A stretch of 64,000 nt of DNA from Actinacidiphila acidipaludis (lineage in GTDB: Bacteria > Actinomycetota > Actinomycetes > Streptomycetales > Streptomycetaceae): positions 1 through 64,000 of the forward strand of contig NZ_JAINZZ010000040.1 in NCBI RefSeq assembly GCF_019890725.1, read 5' to 3'. The position numbers and the translations under genes were made by a program. The notes under the pieces were generated by a model. The model was not told where the DNA came from. It did not search any database and saw nothing but the letters and a program-made list of their open reading frames with translations. Of this stretch, positions 9,231 through 17,493 are shown piece by piece. Position 1 is the first letter of the stretch. Each line of letters begins with the position of its first letter.

Positions 9231-9393
9231 GAGACTCCCTCCGTCCGGCGCTCTCCCACCGATTCGACCAGTTCCCCGTCCCCGGAACGGGCGCGGCACC
9301 CGGCAGCGCGCGGGAATTACGCCCGGTGGGCGGTGCCGGAGCGCCGGGCGACGCCTGCGCCCGCCCGGGGCGCCGGGGTTCTACGGTCGGTCC

Positions 9394-10457
9394 ATGAGCG
9401 CAGACGACGAGTCGCGGCCGGAGCCGGAGCCGGAGCCGGGGACGGGGACGGGTGAGGACGGCGCCGCGGCGAGTGGCGGGGCGGGCGGGGGCCGGGGGCC
9501 GGTCCGCAGTCCCAGCGTCGGCTCCTCCGGCGGTCCCGGCGCCGGCGGTTCCACCGCCACCGTGCTCGTGGCGGCCGGCGCCAACTTCGGCGTCGCCCTG
9601 GCCAAGGGCGTGGCCGGCGTCCTCAGCGGGTCCAGCGCGATGCTGGCCGAGGCCGCGCACTCGGTGGCCGACACCATCACCGAGATCCTGCTGCTGACGG
9701 CCCTCAGACGCAGCCGCAGGCCCGCCGACGAGGACCACCCGCTGGGCCACGGGCCGGAGCGCTACATCTGGGCGCTGCTGGGGTCCGTCGCCACTTTCGT
9801 CGGCGGCGGTGTCTTCGCCCTCTACGACGGGGTGCACTCGCTCGTGCACAGCGAGAGCCCGGGCAGTCCCGTCGCCTCCTACCTCGTGCTGGCCGCGGCG
9901 TTCCTGCTGGAGGGGTTCTCCCTGCGCACCGGGCTGAAGCAGGCGGGCGGGCCGCGTACTTCCGCGTCCCGGTGACGAGCTACCTCCAGCAGACCCCGGA
10001 CACGGCCGTGAAGGCGGTCGTCCTGGAGGACACGGCGGCGCTGGTCGGCCTGGTGCTCGCCGCGCTGGGTCTGCTGGGCGACCAGCTCACCGGGTCCGGC
10101 GTGTGGGACGGCGTCGCCTCCATCCTCATCGGGCTGCTGCTCGTGCTCGTGGCCCTGATCCTGGGCCGCGCCAACACCGACCTGCTCATCGGCCGGGCCC
10201 TGCCGGCGCCCATGCGGGACGCGGTCCGCAGGGAACTGCTCGCCGTCCGGCACATCGAGAGCGTCCTGGAGCTCACCACGCTGGTCCAGGGCCCTGGGGA
10301 GATCCTCATCGCTGCGAAGATCGACTTCCGGGACGTCTCCACCTCCGACCAGATCGAGTGGGCCTGCGAGGAGGCGGAGACCCGGCTGCGACGGCTCATC
10401 CCGGCGGTCAGACGCGTCTACCTGGACCCGACGCCGCCCCGCACCCCGGCGCGCTGA
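9394..10457 (+). pseudogene. Cation diffusion facilitator, split by a frameshift
   Basis: The two halves together make a normal CDF zinc/iron/cobalt antiporter. The first frame (9394-9975) encodes an acidic Pro/Glu/Gly N terminus (RPEPEPEPGTGTG) and TM helices 1-4, including the family's AEAAHSVADT and DEDHPLGHGPERYIW metal-site motifs. The second frame (in phase from about 9942 to 10457) continues with AAYFRVPVTSYLQQTPDT, the last two helices and the cytoplasmic domain. The frame changes by -1 inside a G/C-rich run at 9943-9956, consistent with loss of one base or a sequencing error; the first frame then stops at 9975. A second start at GTG 9972 overlaps that stop. The ATG at 9394 looks leaderless, with TACGGT 6 nt before it. 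Confidence 0.8.
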
Positions 10458-10543
10458 ACCGGCCGCCGACGGCGCGTCCGGGGTGTCCGGGGTGGCCGCG
10501 CTGTCCCGGGAGACCCGGCGGGATGCCGGCGGCGCGCGTGCGG

Positions 10544-11698
10544 TCAGCGCCAGCGCGGCGGGGCCGCCGGGCCGCGGGCCGTGCGGCCGGTCGCACGCCG
10601 CTCGAAGAGGTGGTCCAGGTCGCGCGGGGTCACGATCCCCACCAGACGCAGCCCGTCCATGACCAGGATCAGCAGGCCCAGCCGGGTGCGGATGCCCTGC
10701 ACCACCTCGTTGAGCTCGTCGTCGGGACGGGCCACCGTGCACTGCGACAGCGGCGCGGCGATGTCCCGGAGACGGATGTCCGCCCGGCGGTCGGCCGGGA
10801 CCATGGCGGCGTCGCGCAGGGCCACGACGCCGGTGGGGCTGCCGTTGAGGTCGGTCAGCGGCAGGACCGCGTGACCGGACTGTCCGGCGTCGCCCTCCAG
10901 GAAGCGCTCGACGGTCAGCCAGTCCGAGGCGGTGGTCACCGGGCTGGACATGGCATCGCCCACCCGCACCCCGCGCAGCGCCGCGTTGACCGCCACGCGT
11001 TTGCGCTCGACGCCCGCGGTGAACGTGATGAACAGGCCGATGACGGCCAGCCACAGCGCCCCCGGCGCGCCGCGCAGGATGAGGAGCCAGCCGGCCGCGA
11101 CGATCAGCGCCCCGACGATCTGCCCGCCGCGGTCGGCGGCCATCTCCGAGCGGTCGCGGTCCCCGGTGACCAGCCAGATCACCGCGTGCAGCACCCGGCC
11201 GCCGTCCAGCGGCACCGCGGGCAGCAGGTTGAAGACCCCGATCAGCAGGTTCGCCCAGCCGAGCCAGGCCAGCAGCGCCGCCGGCAGCGACCAGCCCGCC
11301 ACCGGGTGCAGGCCCACGGCCGCGCCGAGCACCGCCCCGCCGATGACCAGGCTGACCACCGGCCCGCTGATCGCCACGGTCAGCGCCACCCGGGCCTGCC
11401 GTGCCCGCCCCATCCGGGTCACCCCGCCCAGCGCCCACAACGTCACGTCCTCGACGTCGATGCCGCTGCGGCGGGCGACGACCGCGTGGGCCGCCTCGTG
11501 CAGCAGCAGGCTGGCCGCGAGCAGCACGGTGCCGAGCGCGGCGCAGGCCGCGTACACCGTCGAGGACCGGTCGGGCACCCAGGCGCGCAGCGTGCCGCTG
11601 CCCAGGCCGTAGCCGATCACCACGAGCAGCACCGGAACGCTCCAGTGCAGACGCAGCGGTACCCCGAAGATCCGCCCGATCCTGAACGAGCCCGACAT
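10544..11698 (-). CDS. Site-2-protease-like M50 metalloprotease with CBS domains
   Basis: This is an intramembrane zinc protease of the SpoIVFB/Rip3 type, predicted to cut membrane-bound regulators within the bilayer. The 384-aa protein has the HEAAH zinc motif at 67-71 in the second TM segment, and NLLPAVPLDGG near 155-166, which provides the third zinc ligand Asp. About 150 C-terminal residues form a CBS pair (DAMSSPVTTASDWLTVERFL onward), a module that usually senses adenosyl compounds. The ATG at 11698 has AAGGAC upstream and starts the conserved GSFRIGRIFGVPLRLHWS. The likely substrate, perhaps an anti-sigma factor, is not evident nearby. Confidence 0.9.
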   Translation of the reverse strand: MSGSFRIGRIFGVPLRLHWSVPVLLVVIGYGLGSGTLRAWVPDRSSTVYAACAALGTVLLAASLLLHEAAHAVVARRSGIDVEDVTLWALGGVTRMGRARQARVALTVAISGPVVSLVIGGAVLGAAVGLHPVAGWSLPAALLAWLGWANLLIGVFNLLPAVPLDGGRVLHAVIWLVTGDRDRSEMAADRGGQIVGALIVAAGWLLILRGAPGALWLAVIGLFITFTAGVERKRVAVNAALRGVRVGDAMSSPVTTASDWLTVERFLEGDAGQSGHAVLPLTDLNGSPTGVVALRDAAMVPADRRADIRLRDIAAPLSQCTVARPDDELNEVVQGIRTRLGLLILVMDGLRLVGIVTPRDLDHLFERRATGRTARGPAAPPRWR

Positions 11699-11798
11699 GG
11701 AGTCCTTCTTCCGGGGCCCGGGGACGCCGTGCGGCGGGACTGTCGGCACGGCCCGGTGCTTCCAGCGTCCCTCGGTCGGCGCGCCGGGGCCACAGCGG

Positions 11799-12875
11799 TC
11801 AGACGGCGGGGCCCGCGCGCAGGGTCAGCTCGTCGTGCGACGGCTCACCGAGGACCACCTTGAGCGCGCCGGTGTCGGCGGCCCGGGCGAAGACGTCGTA
11901 CGCCTCCTCCATCTGCCCCAGCTCGAAGAGGTGGGTGACCAGCGAGGCGGTGGGCAGCCTGCGGTCGGTGAGCATGCCCAGCAGGGTCGGCGTGGAGGAG
12001 GTGTCGACCAGCCCGGTGCGGATCGTCAGGTTCCTGCTCCACAGCTGCTCCAGGTGCAGCATGGCCGGCTGCCCGTGCACCCCGACGTTGGCGAGATGAC
12101 CGCCGGGCCGGACCATGCGGGTGCACAGCTCGAAGCTGGCCGGCAGGCCCACGGCCTCGATCACCACGTCCGCCCCCAGCCCGCCGGTCAGGTCGGCGAC
12201 CAGCGGCTCGCTCTCGGAGACGGTGGCGATCGCGTCCGCCCCCATGTGCTTGGCGGCCTCCAGCCGGGCCGCCACCAGGTCCACGGCGATGACCCGGGAC
12301 GGCGAGAAGAAGTGCGCGGTGGCGATCGCCGCCAGTCCCACCGGCCCGGCCCCGACCACGACCACGGTGTCACCGGGCCGCACCCGGCCGTTGAGCACGC
12401 CCACTTCGTAGCCCGTCGGGAAGATGTCGGAGAGCAGCACGGCGTCCCTGGCGGGCACCGCTTCCGGCAGCGAGTGCAGGGACATGTCGGCGAACGGCAC
12501 CCGCACGTACTCGGCCTGCGTGCCGTCGATGGTGTGGCCGAGGATCCAGCCGCCGCCCCCGCGGCACTGGCTGTACATGCTCTCGCGGCAGAACGGGCAG
12601 TGGCCGCAGGGGCTGATGCAGGAGACCAGCACCCGGTCGCCGGGCCGGATCCGGCGGACCCCGCTGCCGGTCTCCACCACCTCGCCCACCGCCTCGTGCC
12701 CCAGCACCGTGCCCGGCGGCACGTCCGGTACGTCGCCGGCCAGGATGTGCAGGTCGGTGCCGCAGATGGTGGTGGCCTCGACGCGCACGATGGCGTCCGA
12801 GGCGTCCTGGAGCGCGGGGTCGCGCGCGTCCTGCCAGGCCGAGCGGCCCGGGCCGCCGAAGACGAGTGCTTTCAT
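11799..12875 (-). CDS. Zinc-dependent alcohol dehydrogenase (MDR family)
   Basis: The gene encodes a medium-chain, NAD(P)-dependent alcohol or polyol dehydrogenase. In the 358-aa protein the catalytic zinc ligands are Cys38 in TICGTDLHI, His60 and Glu61 in LGHEAVG; the structural zinc site is Cys90, Cys93, Cys96 and Cys104; and the Rossmann motif VVGAGPVGLAA lies near 170-180. It resembles the secondary alcohol/formaldehyde-dehydrogenase-like branch. The ATG at 12875 has a GGAGGA site 6 nt upstream. It is 100 bp from the M50 protease gene on the same strand and divergent from guaB1. The substrate cannot be set from sequence. Confidence 0.88.
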   Translation of the reverse strand: MKALVFGGPGRSAWQDARDPALQDASDAIVRVEATTICGTDLHILAGDVPDVPPGTVLGHEAVGEVVETGSGVRRIRPGDRVLVSCISPCGHCPFCRESMYSQCRGGGGWILGHTIDGTQAEYVRVPFADMSLHSLPEAVPARDAVLLSDIFPTGYEVGVLNGRVRPGDTVVVVGAGPVGLAAIATAHFFSPSRVIAVDLVAARLEAAKHMGADAIATVSESEPLVADLTGGLGADVVIEAVGLPASFELCTRMVRPGGHLANVGVHGQPAMLHLEQLWSRNLTIRTGLVDTSSTPTLLGMLTDRRLPTASLVTHLFELGQMEEAYDVFARAADTGALKVVLGEPSHDELTLRAGPAV

Positions 12876-13142
12876 GACGGTCCTCCTCGCTTCCACGGGT
12901 GGCTGTTTCCGGCTACGGTTCCAGCCTCCTCGCGCGCGCCCGGCCTCGCACGGCCAGCGCCGGTCTGGACGAAACGACCAAACGCGCGGGCCCGGGATGG
13001 GGGAACGTACAGAGATCCGCCGGAACGTCGCACGATCGGCCGCCGTCCAGGATGATGGCGTAGGAGCCACAGGTCGGTGACGTGCTGCTCCGGTCCTGAC
13101 TCCCCGCCCGCTGTTGGTGTACCCGCAGGTGAGAGAGTCGAG

Positions 13143-14582
13143 ATGCGTTTCCTTAACGATGCCCAGCCCGCGTACGACCTGACGTACGACGATGTCTTCA
13201 TGGTGCCGAGCCGCAGTGCGGTGGGCTCCCGCCAGGCGGTGGACCTCCGGTCCCCGGACGGCACGGGCACCACCATTCCGCTGGTGGTGGCCAACATGAC
13301 CGCCATCGCCGGCCGCCGGATGGCCGAGACGGTCGCCCGCCGCGGCGGGCTCGTCGTCATCCCGCAGGACATCCCGATCGACGTCGTCACCGACGTGGTC
13401 GCCTACGTCAAGCAGCGCCACCTGGTGCTCGACACCCCGATCACCCTCGCGCCCACGCAGACCGTCGCGGACGCCCTCGCGCTGCTGCCCAAGCGCGCGC
13501 ACGGCGCCGGAGTCGTCGTCGAGGACGGCCGGCCGGTCGGCGTGGTCACCGAGTCGGACCTGACCGGGGTGGACCGCTTCACCCAGCTCTCCCAGGTGAT
13601 GTCCGCCGACCTGCTGCTCCTGGACGCCGCGATCGACCCGCGGGACGCCTTCAACCGGCTGGAGGACGCGCACCGCAAGCTCGCCCCGGCGGTGGACGCC
13701 GACGGCCGGCTGGCCGGCATCCTCACCCGCACGGCCGCGCTCCGCGCGACCCTCTACGACCCGGCGGTCGACGCCCACGGACGGCTGCGGATCGCGGCCG
13801 CCGTCGGGATCAACGGCGACGTGGCCGGCAAGGCCAAGCAGCTGCTGGACGCCGGGGTCGACACCCTCGTCGTGGACACCGCCCACGGCCACCAGGAGTC
13901 GATGCTCGCCGCGGTCCGCGCGGTGCGCGCCCTCGACCCGCGGGTGCCCGTCGTCGCGGGCAACGTGGTCGCCGCCGACGGCGTGCGCGACCTGATCGAG
14001 GCGGGCGCCGACATCGTCAAGGTCGGGGTCGGTCCCGGCGCGATGTGCACCACCCGCATGATGACCGGCGTGGGCCGCCCGCAGTTCTCCGCGGTGCTGG
14101 AGTGCGCGGCCGAGGCCCGCAGGCTCGGCAAGCACGTCTGGGCCGACGGCGGTGTGCGGCACCCGCGCGACGTGGCCATGGCGCTGGCGGCCGGCGCGTC
14201 CAACGTGATGATCGGCTCCTGGTTCGCCGGCACCTACGAGTCGCCCGGCGACCTCCAGCAGACGGCGGACGGCCGGCTGTACAAGGAGTCCTTCGGCATG
14301 GCCTCCGCGCGGGCGGTGCGCAACCGCACCAGCGAGGAGTCCGGGTACGACCGGGCCCGCAAGGCGCTGTTCGAGGAGGGCATCTCCACCTCGCGGATGT
14401 TCCTCGACCCGGTCAGGCCCGGCGTGGAGGACCTGATCGACGCGATCGTCGCGGGCGTCCGCAGCTCGTGCACCTACGCCGGCGCTGCCTCGCTGGCGGA
14501 GTTCGCCGAGCGGGCCGTGGTCGGTGTGCAGAGCGCCGCGGGCTACGCCGAGGGCAAGCCGCTGCACGTCAGCTGGCAGTAG
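13143..14582 (+). CDS. guaB1: GuaB1-family IMPDH-like protein (probable GMP reductase)
   Basis: This belongs to the actinobacterial GuaB1 branch of the IMP dehydrogenase/GMP reductase superfamily; mycobacterial members are known to act as GMP reductases. The 479-aa TIM-barrel protein has the active-site loop GVGPGAMCTTRMMTG with catalytic Cys302, an inserted CBS pair at about 95-215, and a flap region rich in ESG/KESFGMASA. I chose the ATG at 13143, preceded by GAGAGAG, because it begins the conserved MRFLNDAQPAYDLTYDDVF; about 22 in-frame upstream codons are probably leader. Its role would be purine recycling from GMP to IMP. Confidence 0.88.
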   Translation: MRFLNDAQPAYDLTYDDVFMVPSRSAVGSRQAVDLRSPDGTGTTIPLVVANMTAIAGRRMAETVARRGGLVVIPQDIPIDVVTDVVAYVKQRHLVLDTPITLAPTQTVADALALLPKRAHGAGVVVEDGRPVGVVTESDLTGVDRFTQLSQVMSADLLLLDAAIDPRDAFNRLEDAHRKLAPAVDADGRLAGILTRTAALRATLYDPAVDAHGRLRIAAAVGINGDVAGKAKQLLDAGVDTLVVDTAHGHQESMLAAVRAVRALDPRVPVVAGNVVAADGVRDLIEAGADIVKVGVGPGAMCTTRMMTGVGRPQFSAVLECAAEARRLGKHVWADGGVRHPRDVAMALAAGASNVMIGSWFAGTYESPGDLQQTADGRLYKESFGMASARAVRNRTSEESGYDRARKALFEEGISTSRMFLDPVRPGVEDLIDAIVAGVRSSCTYAGAASLAEFAERAVVGVQSAAGYAEGKPLHVSWQ

Positions 14583-14625
14583 GCCGGGCACGGCGGCCGG
14601 GGCGGCCGCGTGCGACACTCCCGAC

Positions 14626-15081
14626 GTGCCGCTGAACGAACTCGACGAACGCATCGTCCACGCCCTGGCCGCCGACGCGCGCCGGTCCTACGCCGACATC
14701 GGCGCGGAGGTCGGGCTGTCCGCGCCCGCCGTCAAGCGCCGGGTCGACCGGCTGCTGGCGGCGGGCGCGATCACCGGCTTCACGGTGCGGGTCGACCCGG
14801 CCGCGCTGGGCTGGCAGACCGAGGCGCTGGTCGAGCTGTACTGCCGGCACAACACCTCGCCCTCGGACATCCGGCGCGGCCTCGCCCGCTACCCGGAGGT
14901 GGCGTCCGCGTCCACGGTGACAGGGGAGGCGGACGCGGTCGTCCAGGTCTTCGCCGAGGACGTGCGCCACTTCGAGCAGGTGCTCGAGCGCATCGCCGGC
15001 GAGCCCTTCGTGACCCGGACCAAGTCGGTGCTGGTGCTGTCGCCGCTGCTGCGCCGCTACGGGGCTGGCTCCCCGGACTGA
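14626..15081 (+). CDS. Lrp/AsnC-family transcriptional regulator
   Basis: This is a small amino-acid-responsive DNA-binding protein. The 151-aa product has the AsnC winged HTH at about 3-55 (LDERIVHALAADARRSYADIGAEVGLS) and a RAM effector domain at about 65-145. The GTG at 14626 leaves a 43-bp gap after guaB1, so it may be cotranscribed. It is not adjacent to an obvious amino-acid target gene, although davA-davB (lysine breakdown) lies 1.5 kb downstream with one gene between. Confidence 0.88.
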   Translation: MPLNELDERIVHALAADARRSYADIGAEVGLSAPAVKRRVDRLLAAGAITGFTVRVDPAALGWQTEALVELYCRHNTSPSDIRRGLARYPEVASASTVTGEADAVVQVFAEDVRHFEQVLERIAGEPFVTRTKSVLVLSPLLRRYGAGSPD

Positions 15082-15122
15082 GTTCCGGGAGCCCGCCCCG
15101 CAGCCGCGGCGGGCGTCCCGTC

Positions 15123-15154
15123 TCTTCCGGCCCGGCCCGGCCCGGCCCGGAAGA
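15123..15154. terminator. GC-rich inverted repeat after the Lrp gene
   Basis: TCTTCCGG at 15123-15130 pairs with CCGGAAGA at 15147-15154. The interior is four GGCCC-type repeats that can extend the stem in shifted registers. It lies 42 bp after the Lrp stop and is a likely terminator. Confidence 0.5.
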
Positions 15155-15223
15155 CCCTCCTCTCCTGACCACCCGAACGGCATCCCCTCAGCGCCAAATG
15201 TCCGGATTATTGATAAACGGGAT

Positions 15224-15247
15224 GTTTTGACTACCCGGCTGGGGTAA
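15224..15247 (+). promoter_or_regulatory. Candidate sigma-B type promoter
   Basis: GTTT at 15224-15227, a 14-nt spacer, then GGGTAA at 15242-15247 matches the Streptomyces stress sigma factor pattern GNNT-N14-16-GGGTA. It lies in a locally AT-rich stretch about 60 nt before a PRC-barrel/DUF2382 gene of a kind expected in the general stress regulon. Confidence 0.65.
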
Positions 15248-15304
15248 CGCGCTGGGGTGAGGTCCGATCGGAGATCGGCCACGGCAGTCCCTCGAGGAGG
15301 CGAC

Positions 15305-16393
15305 ATGATCACGCGCGAGCAGATATCCCAGGTCGTGGGCCATCCGGTCCATGACTCCGCGGGAAAGAAGATCGGCGACGCCAAGCACATGTACCTGGAC
15401 GACGCCACCGGCAATCCCGAGTGGGTCACGGTGAAGACCGGGTTCTTCGGCAACAACGAGACCTTCGTGCCGACCCGCTCTGCCCGGCTGGTCCAGGACC
15501 ACCTGGAGATCCCGTACGACAAGGACAAGGTGAAGGGCGCGCCGAACGTCGACGTCGACTCGGGCGGACACCTCTCGGTCGAGGAGGAGCGGCACCTGTA
15601 CCGCTACTACGGACTGGAGAGCACGGGAGCCGCGGCCGGTGAGAAGGCGGCGGCCGCGGGGGCTGCCGGCACGGCGGCGGGGACCTCGGGCAGGCACGCG
15701 AAGTCCGGCACCCAGCCGGGCATGGACACCGCGGGCGGCAAGGGCATGGGCACCGGACCCGACATGGCCGCGGACGCCGGACCCAAATCCGGCCCGTCGG
15801 CCGGTATGCGCGAGAGCGCCGGCACCGGCAAGTCCTCCGGCACCGCCATGTCCGGCAGTGAGGCGGGCGCCGGGACCGGCACCGGCATCGCGGCCGAAGG
15901 CACGGCGACCGGTCAGCGCGGCACCCAGCAGGACCTCGGCAAGAGCGGTCTCGCCGAGGGCGACGAGCTGATCCGCTGCGAGGAGGAGATGTCGGTCAAC
16001 GTCGAGCGGCACGCCTCCGGCCGGGCCAGGATCCACAAGTTCGTCGAGGTCGAGGACGTCGAGCGGACCGTGCCGATCCGGCACGAGGAGGTGCGGCTGG
16101 TACGCGAGCCGATCACCGACGCGACCCGTGCCGGGATGGACGTCCCGGAGATCTCCGAGGGCGACCAGTGGATCACCCTGCACGAGGAGGAGGCGATCGT
16201 CGACACGCACGTGGTGCCCAAGGAGCGCGTGCGGATGCGCGTCGAGGAGCACACCGAGCAGAAGACGATCCACGGCCGGGTGCGCAAGGAGCGCATCGAG
16301 TCCGACATGGGCTCCGACATGGGCATGGACGACACCGGCAAGGGAACCCGGGAGGCCGGCCAGCAGGGGCGCAAGGATCAGCGCTTCCAGTGA
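15305..16393 (+). CDS. PRC-barrel and DUF2382 domain stress protein
   Basis: The protein has an N-terminal PRC-barrel at about 4-85 (ITREQISQVVGHPVHDSAG), a long Gly/Ala/Thr/Met-rich linker at about 105-215, and a C-terminal DUF2382 domain at about 220-335 (EEEMSVNVERHASGRARIHK). The biochemical role of DUF2382 is unknown; in Streptomyces such proteins are linked to the general stress response. The ATG at 15305 has a GAGGAGG site. It stands alone between a sigma-B-like promoter and a very strong terminator. The linker, with repeated G-M-G-T-G and S-A-G-T-G pieces, is probably disordered. Confidence 0.85.
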   Translation: MITREQISQVVGHPVHDSAGKKIGDAKHMYLDDATGNPEWVTVKTGFFGNNETFVPTRSARLVQDHLEIPYDKDKVKGAPNVDVDSGGHLSVEEERHLYRYYGLESTGAAAGEKAAAAGAAGTAAGTSGRHAKSGTQPGMDTAGGKGMGTGPDMAADAGPKSGPSAGMRESAGTGKSSGTAMSGSEAGAGTGTGIAAEGTATGQRGTQQDLGKSGLAEGDELIRCEEEMSVNVERHASGRARIHKFVEVEDVERTVPIRHEEVRLVREPITDATRAGMDVPEISEGDQWITLHEEEAIVDTHVVPKERVRMRVEEHTEQKTIHGRVRKERIESDMGSDMGMDDTGKGTREAGQQGRKDQRFQ

Positions 16394-16437
16394 CGGCCCG
16401 CTCCTGACCGCGGTCGTCCGGCCGCGGACCCACTCCC

Positions 16438-16486
16438 GCACGGCGGGCGCCCGCACCTGAGATCAGGGTGCGGGCGCCCGCCGTGC
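16438..16486. terminator. Strong hairpin terminator (20-bp perfect stem)
   Basis: The arm 16438-16457 is the exact reverse complement of 16467-16486, leaving a 9-nt loop. It lies 45 bp after the PRC-barrel gene and 144 bp before davA, and should insulate the two units. Confidence 0.8.
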
Positions 16487-16630
16487 CGCAACGAATCGCC
16501 GGATCGGCCGGAAAAGACGCAACGGATCACCCATCGGACCGCAATGTTCGTCCCTTCCGTTCGCCGGGTACTGCCACGTACCGTCGAAGGTGCGTCCGCA
16601 CACCCCACCTGACCAGGCGAAAGAGGCCCC

Positions 16631-17449
16631 ATGGCGTCGTTGCGCACCGCCCTGCTGCAAGGCCCGAGCGGCGTACCCGGCAGCGTCGGCGAGAGCCTGC
16701 GGGTCCTGGACGACGCCGCCGGGCGGGCCGCCGCGCAGGGCGCCCGGCTGCTGGTGACCGGCGAGATGTTCCTGACCGGCTACGCGCTCGGCGACCGCGT
16801 CGCCGCCCTCGCCGAGCCCGCCGACGGCCCCTCGGCCGCGCGGGTCGACGCGATCGCCGCCCGGCACGGCGTCGCGATCGCGTACGGCTGGCCCGAGCGC
16901 GAGGCCGCGGAGGACGGGGCGCGGGCACGGGTCTTCAACTCGGTCCGCCTCGTCGGGCCGGACGGCGCCGGCCTGGCGGTCTACCGCAAGACGCATCTGT
17001 TCGGCGCGTACGAGCAGCGGGAGTTCACCCCCGGCGACGTGCCGCTCGTCCAGGCCACCGTCGACGGTGTCCGGATCGGCCTGCTCATCTGCTACGACGT
17101 GGAGTTCCCCGAGGCCGTGCGGGCGCACGCGCTGGCCGGCACCGAACTGCTCGCCGTGCCCACCGCCCTCATGCGGCCCTACGAGTTCGTCCCGCAGGTC
17201 CTCGTGCCCACCCGGGCGTACGAGAACGGCATGTACGTGGCCTACGCCAACCGCTGTGGTCCGGAGGGGGAGTTCGACTTCACCGGGCTGAGCTGCCTGG
17301 CCGGGCCGGACGGCGTGGCACGTGCCCGGGCCGGCGCCGGCCCCGACCTGGTCGTGGCCGCCGCCGATCCCGAGGCGATCCGCGCGGCCCGCGCCGAGAC
17401 GCCCTATCTCACCGACCGCAGGCCGGAGCTGTACCGCTCCCTGGGCTGA
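16631..17449 (+). CDS. davA: 5-aminopentanamidase (nitrilase superfamily)
   Basis: The predicted reaction is hydrolysis of 5-aminopentanamide to 5-aminovalerate and ammonia, step two of the lysine monooxygenase route. The 272-aa protein has the nitrilase triad: Glu45 in GEMFLTGY, Lys120 in YRKTHLFG and Cys154 in ICYDVEFPE. From memory it is close to Pseudomonas DavA, including the LFG after the lysine motif and the LICYDVEFPE block. The ATG at 16631 follows an AAGAGG site. It is 44 bp upstream of davB on the same strand; that pairing is the main evidence for this substrate rather than another omega-amide. Confidence 0.85.
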   Translation: MASLRTALLQGPSGVPGSVGESLRVLDDAAGRAAAQGARLLVTGEMFLTGYALGDRVAALAEPADGPSAARVDAIAARHGVAIAYGWPEREAAEDGARARVFNSVRLVGPDGAGLAVYRKTHLFGAYEQREFTPGDVPLVQATVDGVRIGLLICYDVEFPEAVRAHALAGTELLAVPTALMRPYEFVPQVLVPTRAYENGMYVAYANRCGPEGEFDFTGLSCLAGPDGVARARAGAGPDLVVAAADPEAIRAARAETPYLTDRRPELYRSLG

Positions 17450-17493
17450 ACCCCCGCACACCGCCGCGTCCGTACGACCAGGAGAACCGCCCC

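Noticed and set aside
15640..15950. Low-complexity Gly/Ala/Met/Thr stretch as a frameshift or misassembly in the PRC-barrel gene
   Set aside because: The frame stays open and both flanking domains are in the same frame, so it is best read as a natural linker.
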